From positions 27,498,106 through 27,562,105 of the forward strand of contig NC_034014.1 in NCBI RefSeq assembly GCF_000346465.2: a stretch of 64,000 nt of DNA, in the 5' to 3' direction. Below the pieces are notes generated by a model. The model had not been told where the DNA came from. It was given only the letters and a program-made list of their open reading frames with translations, and ran no database searches. Origin of the DNA: Prunus persica. Taxonomy: Eukaryota > Streptophyta > Magnoliopsida > Rosales > Rosaceae. Position numbers and translations under genes: made by a program. This document shows positions 23,852 through 34,960 of this stretch, piece by piece; positions within the stretch are counted from its first letter, which is position 1, and each line of letters begins with the position of its first letter.

Positions 23852-25278
23852 TCATCCTTTGAATTGCCACTCCCTGCGACACATGGGGCAATGTGCCTGA
23901 GGAGTCTGTGAATTTACCCATTTTAAGATGCAATGAAGATGGAAAGCATGGTTGCATGCACCCCAAACTGCAAGATAAAAGAATAATTTAGAAAATTATC
24001 AAGCTGTGCAAAAGATGAACCCAATAATTAATATCAAATGAAAATTATAAACAAAGAAACACAAATCAGACTGCTAATGCAAACGATGAAATGTCTGAAT
24101 CTAGTCAGTCAATGCACAAAGTAAGAAAGGATTTCCCACCTTAAATGCATGCATTGTAAGCAATTTGGTTGGCCTTCTTGATAATAGAAGAAGAATATAG
24201 GGTTTGACTGTTAGTTTGGTAGATACCATGGCAGCCGTGCATTGCAAACCATGTGTAAAATGATGTTCTAAGATGTCGGCGGAAGATCTTCTGTTAGATA
24301 TTTGAATCATATTTGGGTAGTTCATTGAAGAAAAAGAGAGAAAATCCAAATGCCAATGCTTGTAAATTAACAATGATCTGTATATTCCATACTACTGTGA
24401 AACAAAGCATTGATATGAATTGATGTCATTATATATGAATGAGTAGCAAGAACCGCACAAATCAGAATAGAAAAATGTGAAAAAAGGTATAACCAAATGC
24501 GTAAAGAGACAACATGTGCTTCACTACTCAAACATCATAAGTTCATAGGTCAATCTGAAACTCTATTGCAGACTTAGATCTTTAATAATAGGAGAGGCAA
24601 CAGAATTTGGTGAAAGATGAAATATTATGCAAGGCATCAAGCAAATAATGTTAGCTACTTACTTAGTGGGCAATCATCCCCGGGGAGCTTACAATCAGGA
24701 CAACACCCATCAAATGCCATCCTGCAAATCCCACATGTTTCATCTTGTGCATCCCATGTCCATGAAGCGACAGCATGCCACCTGCAGGTTGAAAAGGATA
24801 AGAACTAGAGCTCCAAGAGTACATCATTGTTAAATTTATAAACATTCACAAGTGCAACAATTGATTAATGAAAATAACAGATAGAGAAGAGATAAAGAGG
24901 ACATACTCTGTTTGAAAAGCCCATCAGATATTCGAAAAGAGAGTCAGTTAAGAGAAAACTGTTTCTATAAAACGTGTGCAATACATTTCACAACAAACAC
25001 GTTTCAAGTAAAGGCAAATTAATTAGCAAACAAGATCATGTAAAATTTTCAAGCCGATCAACAATTAGTAATTCTTGAAGAAGCCAAATCATATGAATTT
25101 GATACCATCAAACTAAAATTCATTCTACCAGGATTAAATAAATGCAACAAAGTTAACACCATAGAAGTGAAAGAAAAGGAAAATATAAACGATTGTTATA
25201 AATAGTATAAAGGTAGTGCATTTAAAAGAAAGGAACTGAAAACACATTGACAAGGATACGCAAGATGTTGACTTTCAT
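23852..25278 (-). CDS. APC11: Anaphase-promoting complex subunit 11 (RING-H2)
   Basis: APC11 is the catalytic RING subunit of the APC/C ubiquitin ligase, which drives anaphase and mitotic exit. Coding exons on the minus strand are 25278-25260 (MKVNILR), 24781-24663 (WHAVASWTWDAQDETCGICR onward to CPL) and 23967-23852 (IWGACNHAFHLHCILKWVN to EWQFKG). Together they give 84 residues, the family length. The RING-H2 ligands are all present: CGIC, CCPDC, GACNHAFHLHC and HCPMC. A noncoding first exon ends at about 25,997 (CTAG/GTACGC). The last intron is canonical. The first coding intron is odd: it begins GTATCCTTG, like a U12-type donor, and exon 1 then ends one base short of the phase needed by exon 2, which starts G-TGG. 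A one-base deletion or non-canonical splicing must be invoked. A pseudogene copy at 30,940-31,530 shares the same donor. Confidence 0.88.
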
Positions 25279-26404
25279 CCTCTTCTCCTGCAACTACAAA
25301 ATCCCAAACCATACATTTCAGAGAAGTGAATGATAATAGAATCTCTAGTGAATGATAATAGAATCTCTTTGGTTCCATCAGTTTTGAGAAGATACACACT
25401 CAGGAAACAAAATTCAGAACCCTATTGATTTCAGCAATATTCATGGCAAACTGTTAAAAATAACTGCTGCTTGTAATTCATGGCAAACCAATATTGATTT
25501 CAGCAAATTTTCCAGCGACCAAAGTTTGGTGCTTTCCATCATATTCAAGAAATATATTTTATATGAAATCCTCGAAACTTCCAAACCAAACTATAAATAA
25601 GCCTATCCTTTAACTTATAAAAAAAGAGGCATTGGGGGAAAAAAAAACACTTGTAGCAGTGGGTTGAACTATCCTTATTGGTTGTATGGCCAGAGTTGTC
25701 ATCATAACGCCAATAGGATTTTGCTCAAGTTCTGCATTACTTCGAAGACCAGTGTCTAACATAAAGCTTACATCGCTGTCTTTCCAGGTCTCTGTCTTCC
25801 TAAAATACCCTAGAATTTTCTCACTAATAATCCTTAAAAACCCAAATAATAAAATCAAGAATCAGCACTAATTATACCAAATTCAACTCAAAATCAATCG
25901 CTAAAATCACTCAAACACATCATATTAGACCATAGAAAATAAATCGAAGTTTTCATCCTGCGACATCTAGAGAAGAGCAGCCATAGAGCGTACCTAGGGC
26001 AGAATCGGAGCCACGGAAGAAGGCGAACCCTAGTCTTCGTCGTTCGTTCGAAACCGACGTCTGAGGTTGGTTTCCAGAGTCCGGGCAGCTTTGGGCTTGG
26101 ATTCAAGACGCCGTGTTCCTGACTGACACTAAGCCCACCAAACCAAACTAGGGCTACGAATTTGAGCATAATTGGAATAGACATAATGCAGGGTTTTTTG
26201 GGCCTCCAAATGTTTGACTATATTTGTGACTTCAAGCCCATTAAAAAAAGCCCAAATTGTTAATTTTAATGATTTTTATTTATTTATATATTCGTCATTG
26301 TGAATTTATACGTTTAGATGGAATGAGTGTGATTTGCACGTTAAAATGAGTATATTTCATTTCAAATAAGAAGCCAAACATTATATTAATAGAGGTTAAA
26401 ATAT

Positions 26405-26513
26405 CGTGTAAATAGCTTGTAGCTCAAGTGATTAAGAACATTTACTCTTGCATATGAGGTCTTAACTTCAATTTCCACCTCTCCAATATCGTTTGTATCA
26501 ACAAAAAAAATAT
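26405..26513 (+). mobile_element. tRNA-derived SINE
   Basis: AGCTTGTAGCTCAAGTGATT is an A-box-like tRNA segment, followed by a B-box-like region (GGTCTTAACTTCAATTTCCA) and a tail GTATCAACAAAAAAAA. The length of about 110 bp and the layout fit a plant SINE. No clear target-site duplication could be set. It lies in the promoter region between APC11 and the first MADS gene. Confidence 0.6.
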
Positions 26514-26619
26514 AAAAAAAATTAAATACCGTAGTTATTCTCTATGCAACATCCCTACACTTCAATCAAGAAAAGTTTCTGTATGTTAGACATTCGTCAT
26601 GTTCATCGCAAGATGAAAT

Positions 26620-27085
26620 TTCAAATAGGTCATTGGATTTGGATTGGTGGGCGCTGGTGACCATTAGGAGGAGGGATGGTTGGCTAATCTTGGCCGGAGT
26701 CATGGAATGAGAGAAGCGAGGTATATAGGGGAGACAAGAAATAGAAATATTATCAGCTACTCTCCTTAATCAAGTCTAATTCCTGATTTCTTAGGTATTA
26801 AATTATGAATTTTAATGTGAAACTCACATAACTTTTAATTCCTCATGTACTAACTAATAAACACGTGAAAAATTAGGAACTAAAATAATTCCAATGCTCA
26901 TAGCACACCATAAATTTCAAATAGGTCATTGCATTTTTGGAGTGCTCGGTGAGCATTAGGAGGAGGGATGGATGGCCGGTCTTGGGCGGTTTGAGAGTCT
27001 TGTTCTCGAGTCGAGAGGCTTTTTTTAAATGCAAGAAAAATTAAGAATAGAAATAATTTTGATACATACCTACTCTACCTAAGTA
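26620..27085. repeat. Diverged tandem repeat of about 290 bp
   Basis: ATTTCAAATAGGTCATTG followed by GAGCATTAGGAGGAGGGATG-like sequence occurs at about 26,620-26,700 and again at about 26,913-26,990, with related flanks. No coding content is recognised. It is absent from the corresponding place upstream of the second MADS gene. Confidence 0.6.
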
Positions 27086-27614
27086 GCACACCATAAATAT
27101 GGTGAAAGTAAAATTAGAAATATAAACTGTCCAGATATAGTATTATTAATTGTTATTAGGGCATGGGTCAAGAAAATAGAAGCATGACCAAAAAGAGGCA
27201 GAATAATAAAAAGAAAAATCCTAAACAATAATGGACTGGATTACCTTATAAATAATAATGACCAAAGATATAATATAGATTGAATGAACCACATCAACAT
27301 CTGTGTTGTAATGCATGTATGTATGAGAATTAACAGACAATTACTTCCATATAAACCCAAGGGTGGATAAGAAGTCCCATGAATTAAAAAATAATAATAA
27401 ATAGAAAAAAAAACACACACATAAAACATCCACCAAACTCAATTTACTAAATTTTCTGCATCATATTACAACTTTTTTTATTTTTGCTAATAAAAATCTA
27501 CCGAGACATACCAAAATGTTCTATATTGAAGTTCATATCTCCTGCTTTGTAAGAGCATTAAATTTCTATTTAGGATGTAATCTTCTAGAATTGGTTAGGT
27601 AGCCCTTCTGCTGC

Positions 27615-27623
27615 TATATAATA
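27615..27623 (+). promoter_or_regulatory. TATA box of MADS copy 1
   Basis: TATATAATA lies about 125 bp upstream of the ATG. The preceding CTAGAATTGGTTAGGTAGCC and following CAGGCTGTTTGGGGC are shared with copy 2 (TATATATAT at about 33,234). Confidence 0.65.
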
Positions 27624-27676
27624 CCCCAGGCTGTTTGGGGCTAATCCATCTTCTTCTTCTTCCCTAGTTTGCAATT

Positions 27677-27680
<4 letters not shown>

Positions 27681-27721
<41 letters not shown>
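27681..27721 (+). repeat. (TC)n microsatellite in the MADS copy 1 leader
   Basis: About 20 TC units lie in the presumed 5'UTR, ending about 26 bp before the start codon. The second MADS gene has only a short pyrimidine run at this place, so the repeat expanded after the duplication, or contracted in copy 2. Confidence 0.9.
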
Positions 27722-27725
<4 letters not shown>

Positions 27726-27746
27726 TTTTTTTCTTCCTTTTGAGCC

Positions 27747-28478
27747 ATGACTAGAAAGAAGGTCAAGTTGGCCTACATAGCTAATGACTCAACCAGAAAA
27801 GCCACTTTCAAAAAAAGGAAGAGGGGCTTGATAAAAAAGATAAGTGAACTGAGCACACTCTGTGACGTTCCAGCGTGTGCCCTAATCTATAGCCAGTATG
27901 AGTCTCTCCCTGATATCTGGCCATCTCCTTCCGGCGTGCAGCGTGTTATCGCGCAATTCAGAAATATGCCGGAGATGGAACAAGGGCGGAAGATGTTCAA
28001 CCAGGAGACCTTTCTCAGGCAGCGGATCGTGAAGTCCCACGAACAGCTCAAGAGGCTGAGGAAAGAGAACAGAGAAAAGGAGGTGTCGAGGGTGATGTTC
28101 CAGACCCTCACTGGTAGGCCTCTTCAGGGACTGAACATGATCGACCTGAACGACCTAGGATGGCTAATCGACCAGAATGTGAAGGAGCTTGGTGAGAAGA
28201 TCAAGAGCAAGAGAGAGGAGCTGCTGGCTCAGAGAAATGAAGTCACAATGGCAGCACCAAATGCAGCAGCTTTGCCTGCTAGAGCTGGAGACCATGGCAT
28301 GGACCTGAACATGCAGCAGCCAGCAATGGAGAACACCATGCAGAGGCCTCCATGGTTCTCAGATGTGATGACCCCGCAGGAGCCTATGGGGTCTGGTGCT
28401 GCTGGTGGCGATGAGGTGTTGCCCTTCGGAGATCAGAATCATCCTGCCTTTTGGCATAACAGTCCCTTTTTTCATTGA
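27747..28478 (+). CDS. Type I (M-gamma) MADS-box factor, AGL80-like, copy 1
   Basis: This is a nuclear DNA-binding factor of the M-gamma group. Arabidopsis AGL80 acts in the central cell and endosperm. The gene is intronless, as usual for type I MADS genes, with 243 residues. The MADS domain covers residues 1-60: MTRKKVKLAYIANDSTRKA, then KRKRGLIKKISELSTLCDV and ALIYSQYES. A charged coiled-coil segment follows (about 85-110, EQLKRLRKENREKE), then a conserved M-gamma motif with NMIDLNDLGWLIDQN (about 133-150). The C-terminus is Pro/Met/Gln-rich and ends in NSPFFH. Compared with copy 2 the MADS domain has changes such as KKISEL for KKANEL. No stop or frameshift is present, so it appears intact. 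Confidence 0.93.
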   Translation: MTRKKVKLAYIANDSTRKATFKKRKRGLIKKISELSTLCDVPACALIYSQYESLPDIWPSPSGVQRVIAQFRNMPEMEQGRKMFNQETFLRQRIVKSHEQLKRLRKENREKEVSRVMFQTLTGRPLQGLNMIDLNDLGWLIDQNVKELGEKIKSKREELLAQRNEVTMAAPNAAALPARAGDHGMDLNMQQPAMENTMQRPPWFSDVMTPQEPMGSGAAGGDEVLPFGDQNHPAFWHNSPFFH

Positions 28479-28989
28479 ACTCTATCTGGTGTTTGTTTAG
28501 TTTTTGTTGTTTTTTTTAAGTGATTTTCTTTTATGGATGTTTTGTTTTGATGGTGCTAGTCTCCATCTCAAACCACTGCAGGTTTCGTTTCTTAATTTCT
28601 TGAATTTAAATTTATGTACCCAAAAGTTTATATAAACAGTAGTTCAGTTGTTTGGTTTTCTCAATCGTATTCTTTGAGGGCTTATATTCTCTGATGTATT
28701 TGAGTACTTTATTAGATCTTTTTAATATATCCTTTTGAATTTAAGATTTGTTGCTATGTTATTGAGAACCAACCAACCAAAGCAAGAATGATTAACAAAG
28801 AAAGGTCAATGGAGTTGGATATGTTTATCAGAAAGTTTTACATTTCATAGATCGCAATATTATGTAGTTCTTATCTTCACTAAAAATTACTCCTACACGT
28901 CCAACAAGAGTTGAAAGATAATCTCATATAACATTTGAAGACAAACTTTTGTACCATTGGTTAACTGTAATTTTATAGATTGAAAACAT

Positions 28990-29645
28990 ATCAAAGAAAA
29001 CTATCCAAAAGAAAATTACAATTAAAATCCTTTTGGTTATTGTTAGAAGAAATACATATTCAATTATAAAACAAAAAGAAGGATCAAGCTACTTATAGTA
29101 CGAAAGAGTTTTATTAATGAGAACGATATACATGTAAGTTAATAACAATAAAAACGATGTCAATTTGCCATATATAGAACCTTAATAATGACACAACCAT
29201 TCAATTTATTATCCGATGCATATACTATGTACATACATAGGGTAGGTATACCTACCATATATTTGTACCCAAAGTTACATATATATGGTAGGTATACATA
29301 TCGTAATCTATCGTTCTCGTATTGTGGCAGTTGTTCATAAATCGTCTCTTATTACTTAAAAGTATATATTCTCTTAAAGTTCATGTGTATATATATATCA
29401 TGAGGCACATCATTTAATTTATTATCTGATGTGGAGACTACCTATATTGATATGAATTCGGACCCTAGACCTATCATGAATCATGGACCATATGTATTCA
29501 TCTTTTCACCTAGCTAACAAGAGGTTTTGTGTTCGGGCTATAAGAAATTAAAATTCCTCAAATGGGAAGTGGGATTTTTTCCACTTTTGTAGATATTAAT
29601 CAAGAACAACTTTGAAGTGCAAGAATCTCGAACTATTCTCTATGC
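28990..29645 (+). repeat. MADS 3' flank, arm A (direct with 34.44 kb, inverted with 31.8 kb)
   Basis: A 600-bp block with TATGGTAGGTATACATAT and CAATTTGCCATATATAGAAC motifs. The same block lies in direct orientation after MADS copy 2 (about 34,440-34,960) and in inverted orientation at about 31,790-32,580, just upstream of MADS copy 2. It has no coding capacity. Confidence 0.85.
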
Positions 29646-30290
29646 ACTTTGCAAAATGTAAAGAAGGCTCTGCTGACAAATATCTGTGAACTTTAAACAA
29701 TCAATGTCCAAACAAAGCACAAAGAACCCGTCAAAAGGTACTTACAAGGGATCTTAGAAAAGTTAAACTTCACAGAATTATGTCTCGAATATGGACGTTT
29801 AGTTGAAGGAGAGCCATTCAGAGGGAGAGAAAAGTGGAAGACAGGAGAAAAGTACCCTCGAGCACTGATATAAATTAGTACAACCAGAAGTGCCACCTAG
29901 TTCACCAAATCAGGCAGAGGTTCAGCATCTTTAATATTAATAAACTATTTTGATTTAAAACAAGTTGCGCCAAGTTGTCTGATTAGCGGATTCTAGTTTT
30001 GATTCAATGCTACGGGGTAAAGATTTGTTAATAGACATACAGCATGCATAACATGCTTTGTTTCTGGTTCAAATTGATTTTATGTTTCCTATTACTTTGG
30101 AGATTCGGTCTGGTATTTTGTTCTCTACCATTGCTTTTTATTTCTGCTAGCTGTACTTACTCTCTGTGGAGAAACACTATGCCTAGCTAGATATGCATGT
30201 TGTACTAGGCTTTAAAAACTATGTAAAACAAAATGCTTAAAAGATTACTGAGAACAAAAACATGTATCATGTTTTGTACTGAAAACACTG
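29646..30290. other. Intergenic block related to 35.45-35.9 and 37.5-37.6 kb
   Basis: The sequence from about 29,900 to 30,235, including CATGCATAACATGCT, TGGTATTTTGTTCTCTACCA and AAACACTATGCCTAG, recurs at about 35,450-35,890, and in part at 37,510-37,620. It marks the junction between duplicated units and has no recognisable gene. Confidence 0.6.
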
Positions 30291-30939
30291 CATAATATAT
30301 TTTTTTGTAGATTTATATTGTGGTAAAGGGAAACTAATTATTCTTTCGCAGTTTACTAAAAAGGTTGGGGTATTCTAGAAGAAGAAAAATAAAAATTTAG
30401 TGAAAAACAGGAGAGAGAAATTCAATCAGCATATTGTTGCTAATTTGGTAATAAATGACGGTTTTTAAGTTTTTGCAACGACTAGTGACGGTTTGTTGAC
30501 CTTTCGTGACGAAAATTTATATAAATTGTGTTTAGCAATGGATTATTTCGCCGCTAGCCGTAGGTGAAAACACTAAATGCGACGATATGCTTGTCCGCCT
30601 TTCAATTTGCGTCTTATCCTCGTATTTTAATTGGTGCAAAATTCTACAAAACATAAATACCACATCTTAAAAGCACTACCGCTAAATTTATTATTATTAT
30701 TATCACTGAGATCCCTATCAATCCGAATAAACAAACAATTGGTTTATAGAGAATACAATAAATCATTCAAAAGTGAAACTTTGAGCTACTTCACAGTTTA
30801 CATCAACCAAAACACAACAGACAGACAAGGGATATATAAACCATATACAATCAAACAATTGCAAGCATGCATTGGCAACCACTGCACTTGAAGAGGGAGA
30901 GAGCAAACAAGTTTACTAAATGTGATTCTAGTTTTTCTC

Positions 30940-31530
30940 TCATCCTTTGAATTGCGACTCCCTGCTATGGGGCAATGTGACTGAGAAGTCTACACATTTT
31001 ATGATGCAATGACGATGGAACGCATGGTTGCATGCTTGATGCACCCCAAACTGCAAGATAAAAGAATAGTTTAGTGACTTATCATCAAGCATCAAGTTGT
31101 GCAAACAATGAACGAAATAAGTTATATCCAATAAAAACTACAGACTAGAAAAACACAAATTAGACTGCAAATGCAAAATGTGAAATGTCGGAATCTAGTC
31201 GGATCAATGCACAATATAATAAAGGCTTTCGCACTGTAAGAAATTTGGTTGGCCTATTTGGCCTATTTGAAGAAGCACAATGTAAGAATTTCAAGCTGAT
31301 CAACAATTAGTAGTTCTTGAAGCAAAATCATATTCATTCAATACCATCAAGTTGAAATTCATTCTACTGTGCTTCAATGCCACAAAGTTAACACCATAGA
31401 AGCCCTCCTCTTTACCAAAAAGAAAAAAAAAAGTTAACACAATAGAAGTGAAAGAAAAGGAAAAGTAGCGCATTTAAAAGAGAGGAACCAAATAACACAG
31501 CGAGAAGGATACGCAAAGGCTGTCACTCAT
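30940..31530 (-). pseudogene. APC11 pseudogene
   Basis: Homologous to the gene at 23.9-25.3 kb, including intron sequence. The last exon reads ACNHAFHRHCIIK and ends in QFKG-stop, but frameshifts and lost bases destroy the HCPMC zinc ligands. The middle exon, which carries the first half of the RING, is absent: sequence matching the intron at about 24,000-24,170 jumps to sequence matching about 25,040. The first-exon remnant (ATG at about 31,530) no longer reads MKV. This copy cannot encode a RING protein. Confidence 0.85.
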
Positions 31531-31789
31531 CTTCTTCTCCTGCAACTGCAAAACCCAAAACCCTTCATTTCAGAGAAGTTTATGATAATAGACTCTGTTC
31601 GATTCCATGGGTTTTGACATTTGGCTTATGATTTTAATGTGGAACCACATAATTTTTAAGTGGAGCAATTCCGATAGACATTCCACGTAAGCAGCCCGCC
31701 ATACATGAGGCAAAAGTAAAATTAGAAATATAAACTGTCAAGATATAGTACATCTCAGCATTTAGTCATTCGAAGGTCTCTTTTATTAG

Positions 31790-32580
31790 AGAATAGTTTG
31801 AGATTCTTGCACTTCAAAATTGTTCTTGATTAATATCTACAAAAGTGGAAAAAATCCCACTTCCCATTTGAGGAATTTTAATTTCTTATAGCCCTAACAC
31901 AAAACCTCTTATTAGCCAGGTGAAAAGATGAATAAAAAACTTATTATTAAGTTTACTGAGTAATAATACATATGGTCCAGGATTCATGATAGGTCTTTGA
32001 ATTCGTATCAATATAGGTAGTCTCCACATCAGATAATAAATTAAACGATGTGCCTCATGAGTAGGTTACTATATATATGAACTTTAAGAGAATATATACT
32101 CTTAAGTAATAAGAGACGATTTATGAACAACTTCCACAAGACGAGAACGATAGACTACGATATGCATACCTACCATATGTATGTAACGTTGGGTACAAAT
32201 ATATGGTAGGCATACCTATCCTATGTATGTACATAGTATATGCATTGGATAATAAATTGAAAGGTTGTCTCATTATTAAGGTTCTATATATGGCAAATTG
32301 ACATCGTCTATTGTTATTAACTTACATGTATATTGTTCTTACGTACGTAAACTCTTATAACCTACATGAATATCCTTCATAACCTATATCTATATCGTTC
32401 CTACGTATGTCAACTCTTATAACCTATATGAATATCCTTCATATCTACGTAACTCATTAATAAAACTCCTTCGTACTATAAGACCATCAATTATAGCTTC
32501 ATCCTTCCTTTTGTTTTATAATTGAACATGTGTTTCTTCTAACAATAACCAAAAGGATTTTAATTGTAGTTTTAATAGCA
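31790..32580 (-). repeat. Inverted MADS 3' flank, arm B
   Basis: This is the reverse complement of arm A: TTGCACTTCAAAATTGTTCT at the left end pairs with AGAACAACTTTGAAGTGCAA, and ATAACCAAAAGGATTTTAAT at the right end pairs with the start of arm A. Arm B is longer because of a small internal repeat of CTTATAACCTACATGAATATCC-like units at about 32,350-32,440. The arms enclose about 2.1 kb holding the APC11 pseudogene. Confidence 0.85.
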
Positions 32581-33346
32581 GAAAAAATGTATTCTCTACT
32601 TTATATATTGATATATCGTTTATTATATTAATTGTTAGGACGTGACTCAACAAAATAGATGCACGACAGAAAAGAGACAGAGAAACAAAAAAAATCTAAA
32701 CAATAATGGGCTCAATTACCTTATAAGTGATAATTACCAAGGATAGAAAGAAATATCGATCTTTTAATCATTTGAATGAGCCACAACAAAATCTGTGTTT
32801 TAATGCATGTATGTATGCTAATTTAACAGACAAGCTTCCATATAAAACCAAGGGTGGATAAGAAGTCCCATGAATTCCAAAAAAATAAAAAGGAAGATAT
32901 TACATAGGCATCCACCCAACTCATAGTACTAAATTTTCTGCATCATATTTACAACTTTATTTGTGCTAATAAAATTGCCTACCCGAGATTTCATATTTAT
33001 CCTACCTATAAAACAATCTTAATTACCATTTATGTGAAAACCACATTCCCCTCACACATGGACAACAAATCTTCTTGTATTGACTCTTCCATTGTAAGCC
33101 GTCATAAATTTAGCAATGTACTAATATACCAAAATGGTCTATATTGATTTTCATATCTCCTGCATTGTAAGAGCAATAAATTTCTATCTAGGATGTAATC
33201 TTCTAGAATTGGTTAGGTAGCCCTTGCTGCTCCTATATATATCGCAGGCTGTTTGGGGCAAGCAAACCCACTAAAGCTACTAAGGCTTTTCCTTCTTCTT
33301 CCCTAGTTTGCAATTGTTTTTCCTCTCAATTTTTTCTCTTTCAGCC

Positions 33347-34096
33347 ATGACTAGAAAGAAGGTCAGCCTGACCTACATCACTAATGACTCAGCTAGAAAA
33401 GCCACATTCAAGAAAAGGAAGAAGGGTTTGATGAAGAAGGCGAATGAACTTAGCACCCTTTGTGATATTCAAGCATGTGTTATTATTTATAGCCAGTATG
33501 AATCTCACCCTGAAGTTTGGCCATCCCCTTTGGGAGTGCAACGCATTGTCTCACAATTCAGGAGCCTGCCAGAGATGGACCAGAGCAAAAAGATGGTCAA
33601 CCAGGAGACCTTTCTGAGGCAGAGGATTGTGAAGGCCAACGAGCAGCTGAAGAAGCTGAGGAAGGAGAATCGGGAGAAGGAGATGTCGAGGGTCATGTTT
33701 CAGAGCCTGACTGGTAAGCCTCTGCAGGGACTGACCATGATTGATCTGAACGACCTCGGGTGGCTCATTGACCAGAACTTGAAGGAGCTGGTTGATAAGA
33801 TCAAGACCCGGAAGGAGGAGCTGGCTCAGAGAAATCCAGTCCCAGTCCCACCAACTCCAGCAGCTGTGCCTGCAGCTGGAGACCATGCCCTGAACCTGAA
33901 CATGCACGCAACAATGGAGAGACAAGCTTTCGGGCTTAGCAACATGGGCAACACCATGCAGAGGCCTTCATGGTTCACAGACATGATGAACCCTAATGAG
34001 CAAATGGGGTTTGGTGCTGTGGCTGAGGTTCTGCCCTTTGGGGATCAATACCATCATGGTCATGGTCTTTGGTCTAACAATCCTTTTTTTCCTTGA
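33347..34096 (+). CDS. Type I (M-gamma) MADS-box factor, AGL80-like, copy 2
   Basis: Intronless, 249 residues from the ATG in TCAGCCATGAC, the position equivalent to the copy 1 start. An in-frame ATG 39 bases upstream is less likely because it is not conserved in copy 1. MADS domain at residues 1-60 (MTRKKVSLTYITNDSARKA, KRKKGLMKKANELSTLCDI, VIIYSQYES). The coiled-coil-like EQLKKLRKENREKE and M-gamma motif TMIDLNDLGWLIDQN are as in copy 1. The C-terminus has LNLNMHATMERQ and NTMQRPSWFTDMMNP, and ends NNPFFP. Both copies are open throughout, so this is a pair of apparently functional tandem paralogues. Related Arabidopsis proteins act with M-alpha partners in endosperm; the role here is inferred. 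Confidence 0.93.
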   Translation: MTRKKVSLTYITNDSARKATFKKRKKGLMKKANELSTLCDIQACVIIYSQYESHPEVWPSPLGVQRIVSQFRSLPEMDQSKKMVNQETFLRQRIVKANEQLKKLRKENREKEMSRVMFQSLTGKPLQGLTMIDLNDLGWLIDQNLKELVDKIKTRKEELAQRNPVPVPPTPAAVPAAGDHALNLNMHATMERQAFGLSNMGNTMQRPSWFTDMMNPNEQMGFGAVAEVLPFGDQYHHGHGLWSNNPFFP

Positions 34097-34439
34097 GATA
34101 TCTAGCGTTTGTTTCTTTGGTGTTTTTTAAGTGATTTGGTGCACGTGTTGATGGTTTTAGTCTTAAACCACAGGAGGTTGTGTATCTTTCTTTAATCTTA
34201 TGTAATAAAAAGTTTAGTGACCAGTAGTTGTTGGGTTTGTTCGTATTCTTCGAGGGCTTATTATCTGATGTATTTGAGTATTATTAGTCTTTTTAATATC
34301 CATGGAAATATAATCTATATAATATATATAAACATCCATGGGATGAGAGACGGGTTGCATGTAAGAAATTTTTTTATTAGTATAACCATAATCGACGATC
34401 ATATTGTACAAAAGACTTTTATCGATAACTAATTTAGGT

Positions 34440-34960
34440 ATGTATGAAGGATATACATGCATGTTAATAACAACAGACAAGATGTCAATTTGCCATTTAT
34501 AGGATCTTAACAATGAGACAACCATTCAATTTGCACTGAACGATACGTACATATAGCAGGTACACCTACCATATATTTGCACTGAACGATACGTACATAT
34601 GGTAGGTACACCCACCATACACCTGTACTTAGCGGAACGAAACGTAGTCTTACAAACCATGGACCCTAAACCCTAATGGTACACCTACCATTTTACTGTC
34701 ATATTACACAGTAAAATGACAATACTTTTTATCATTCATCTTTCACCTAGCAATTGTCCACAATGGTGATAGAGAGAGTCATAGACATCGATGTTTTTTA
34801 TCTGTGGATGGCTACAAAACTAATTAATGACCAGAGGTTGTTTTAGGCTATACGAAACTAAAATTCCTAAAATTGGAAGTGGGATTTTTTCCACTTTGTA
34901 TATGTTAGCTAAGAACGACTTTGAAATGCAAGAATTTTAAACTATCCTCTACAATGCACT
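34440..34960 (+). repeat. MADS 3' flank, arm C
   Basis: A third copy of the arm A block, in direct orientation, with GATGTCAATTTGCCATTTAT and repeated ACATATGGTAGGTACACC units. A short internal duplication (TTTGCACTGAACGATACGTA at about 34,529 and 34,578) is specific to this copy. Confidence 0.8.

Noticed and set aside
33308..33346. Upstream start for MADS copy 2
   Set aside because: The additional 13 codons are not conserved in copy 1, and the M-T-R-K-K start is universal in this group.
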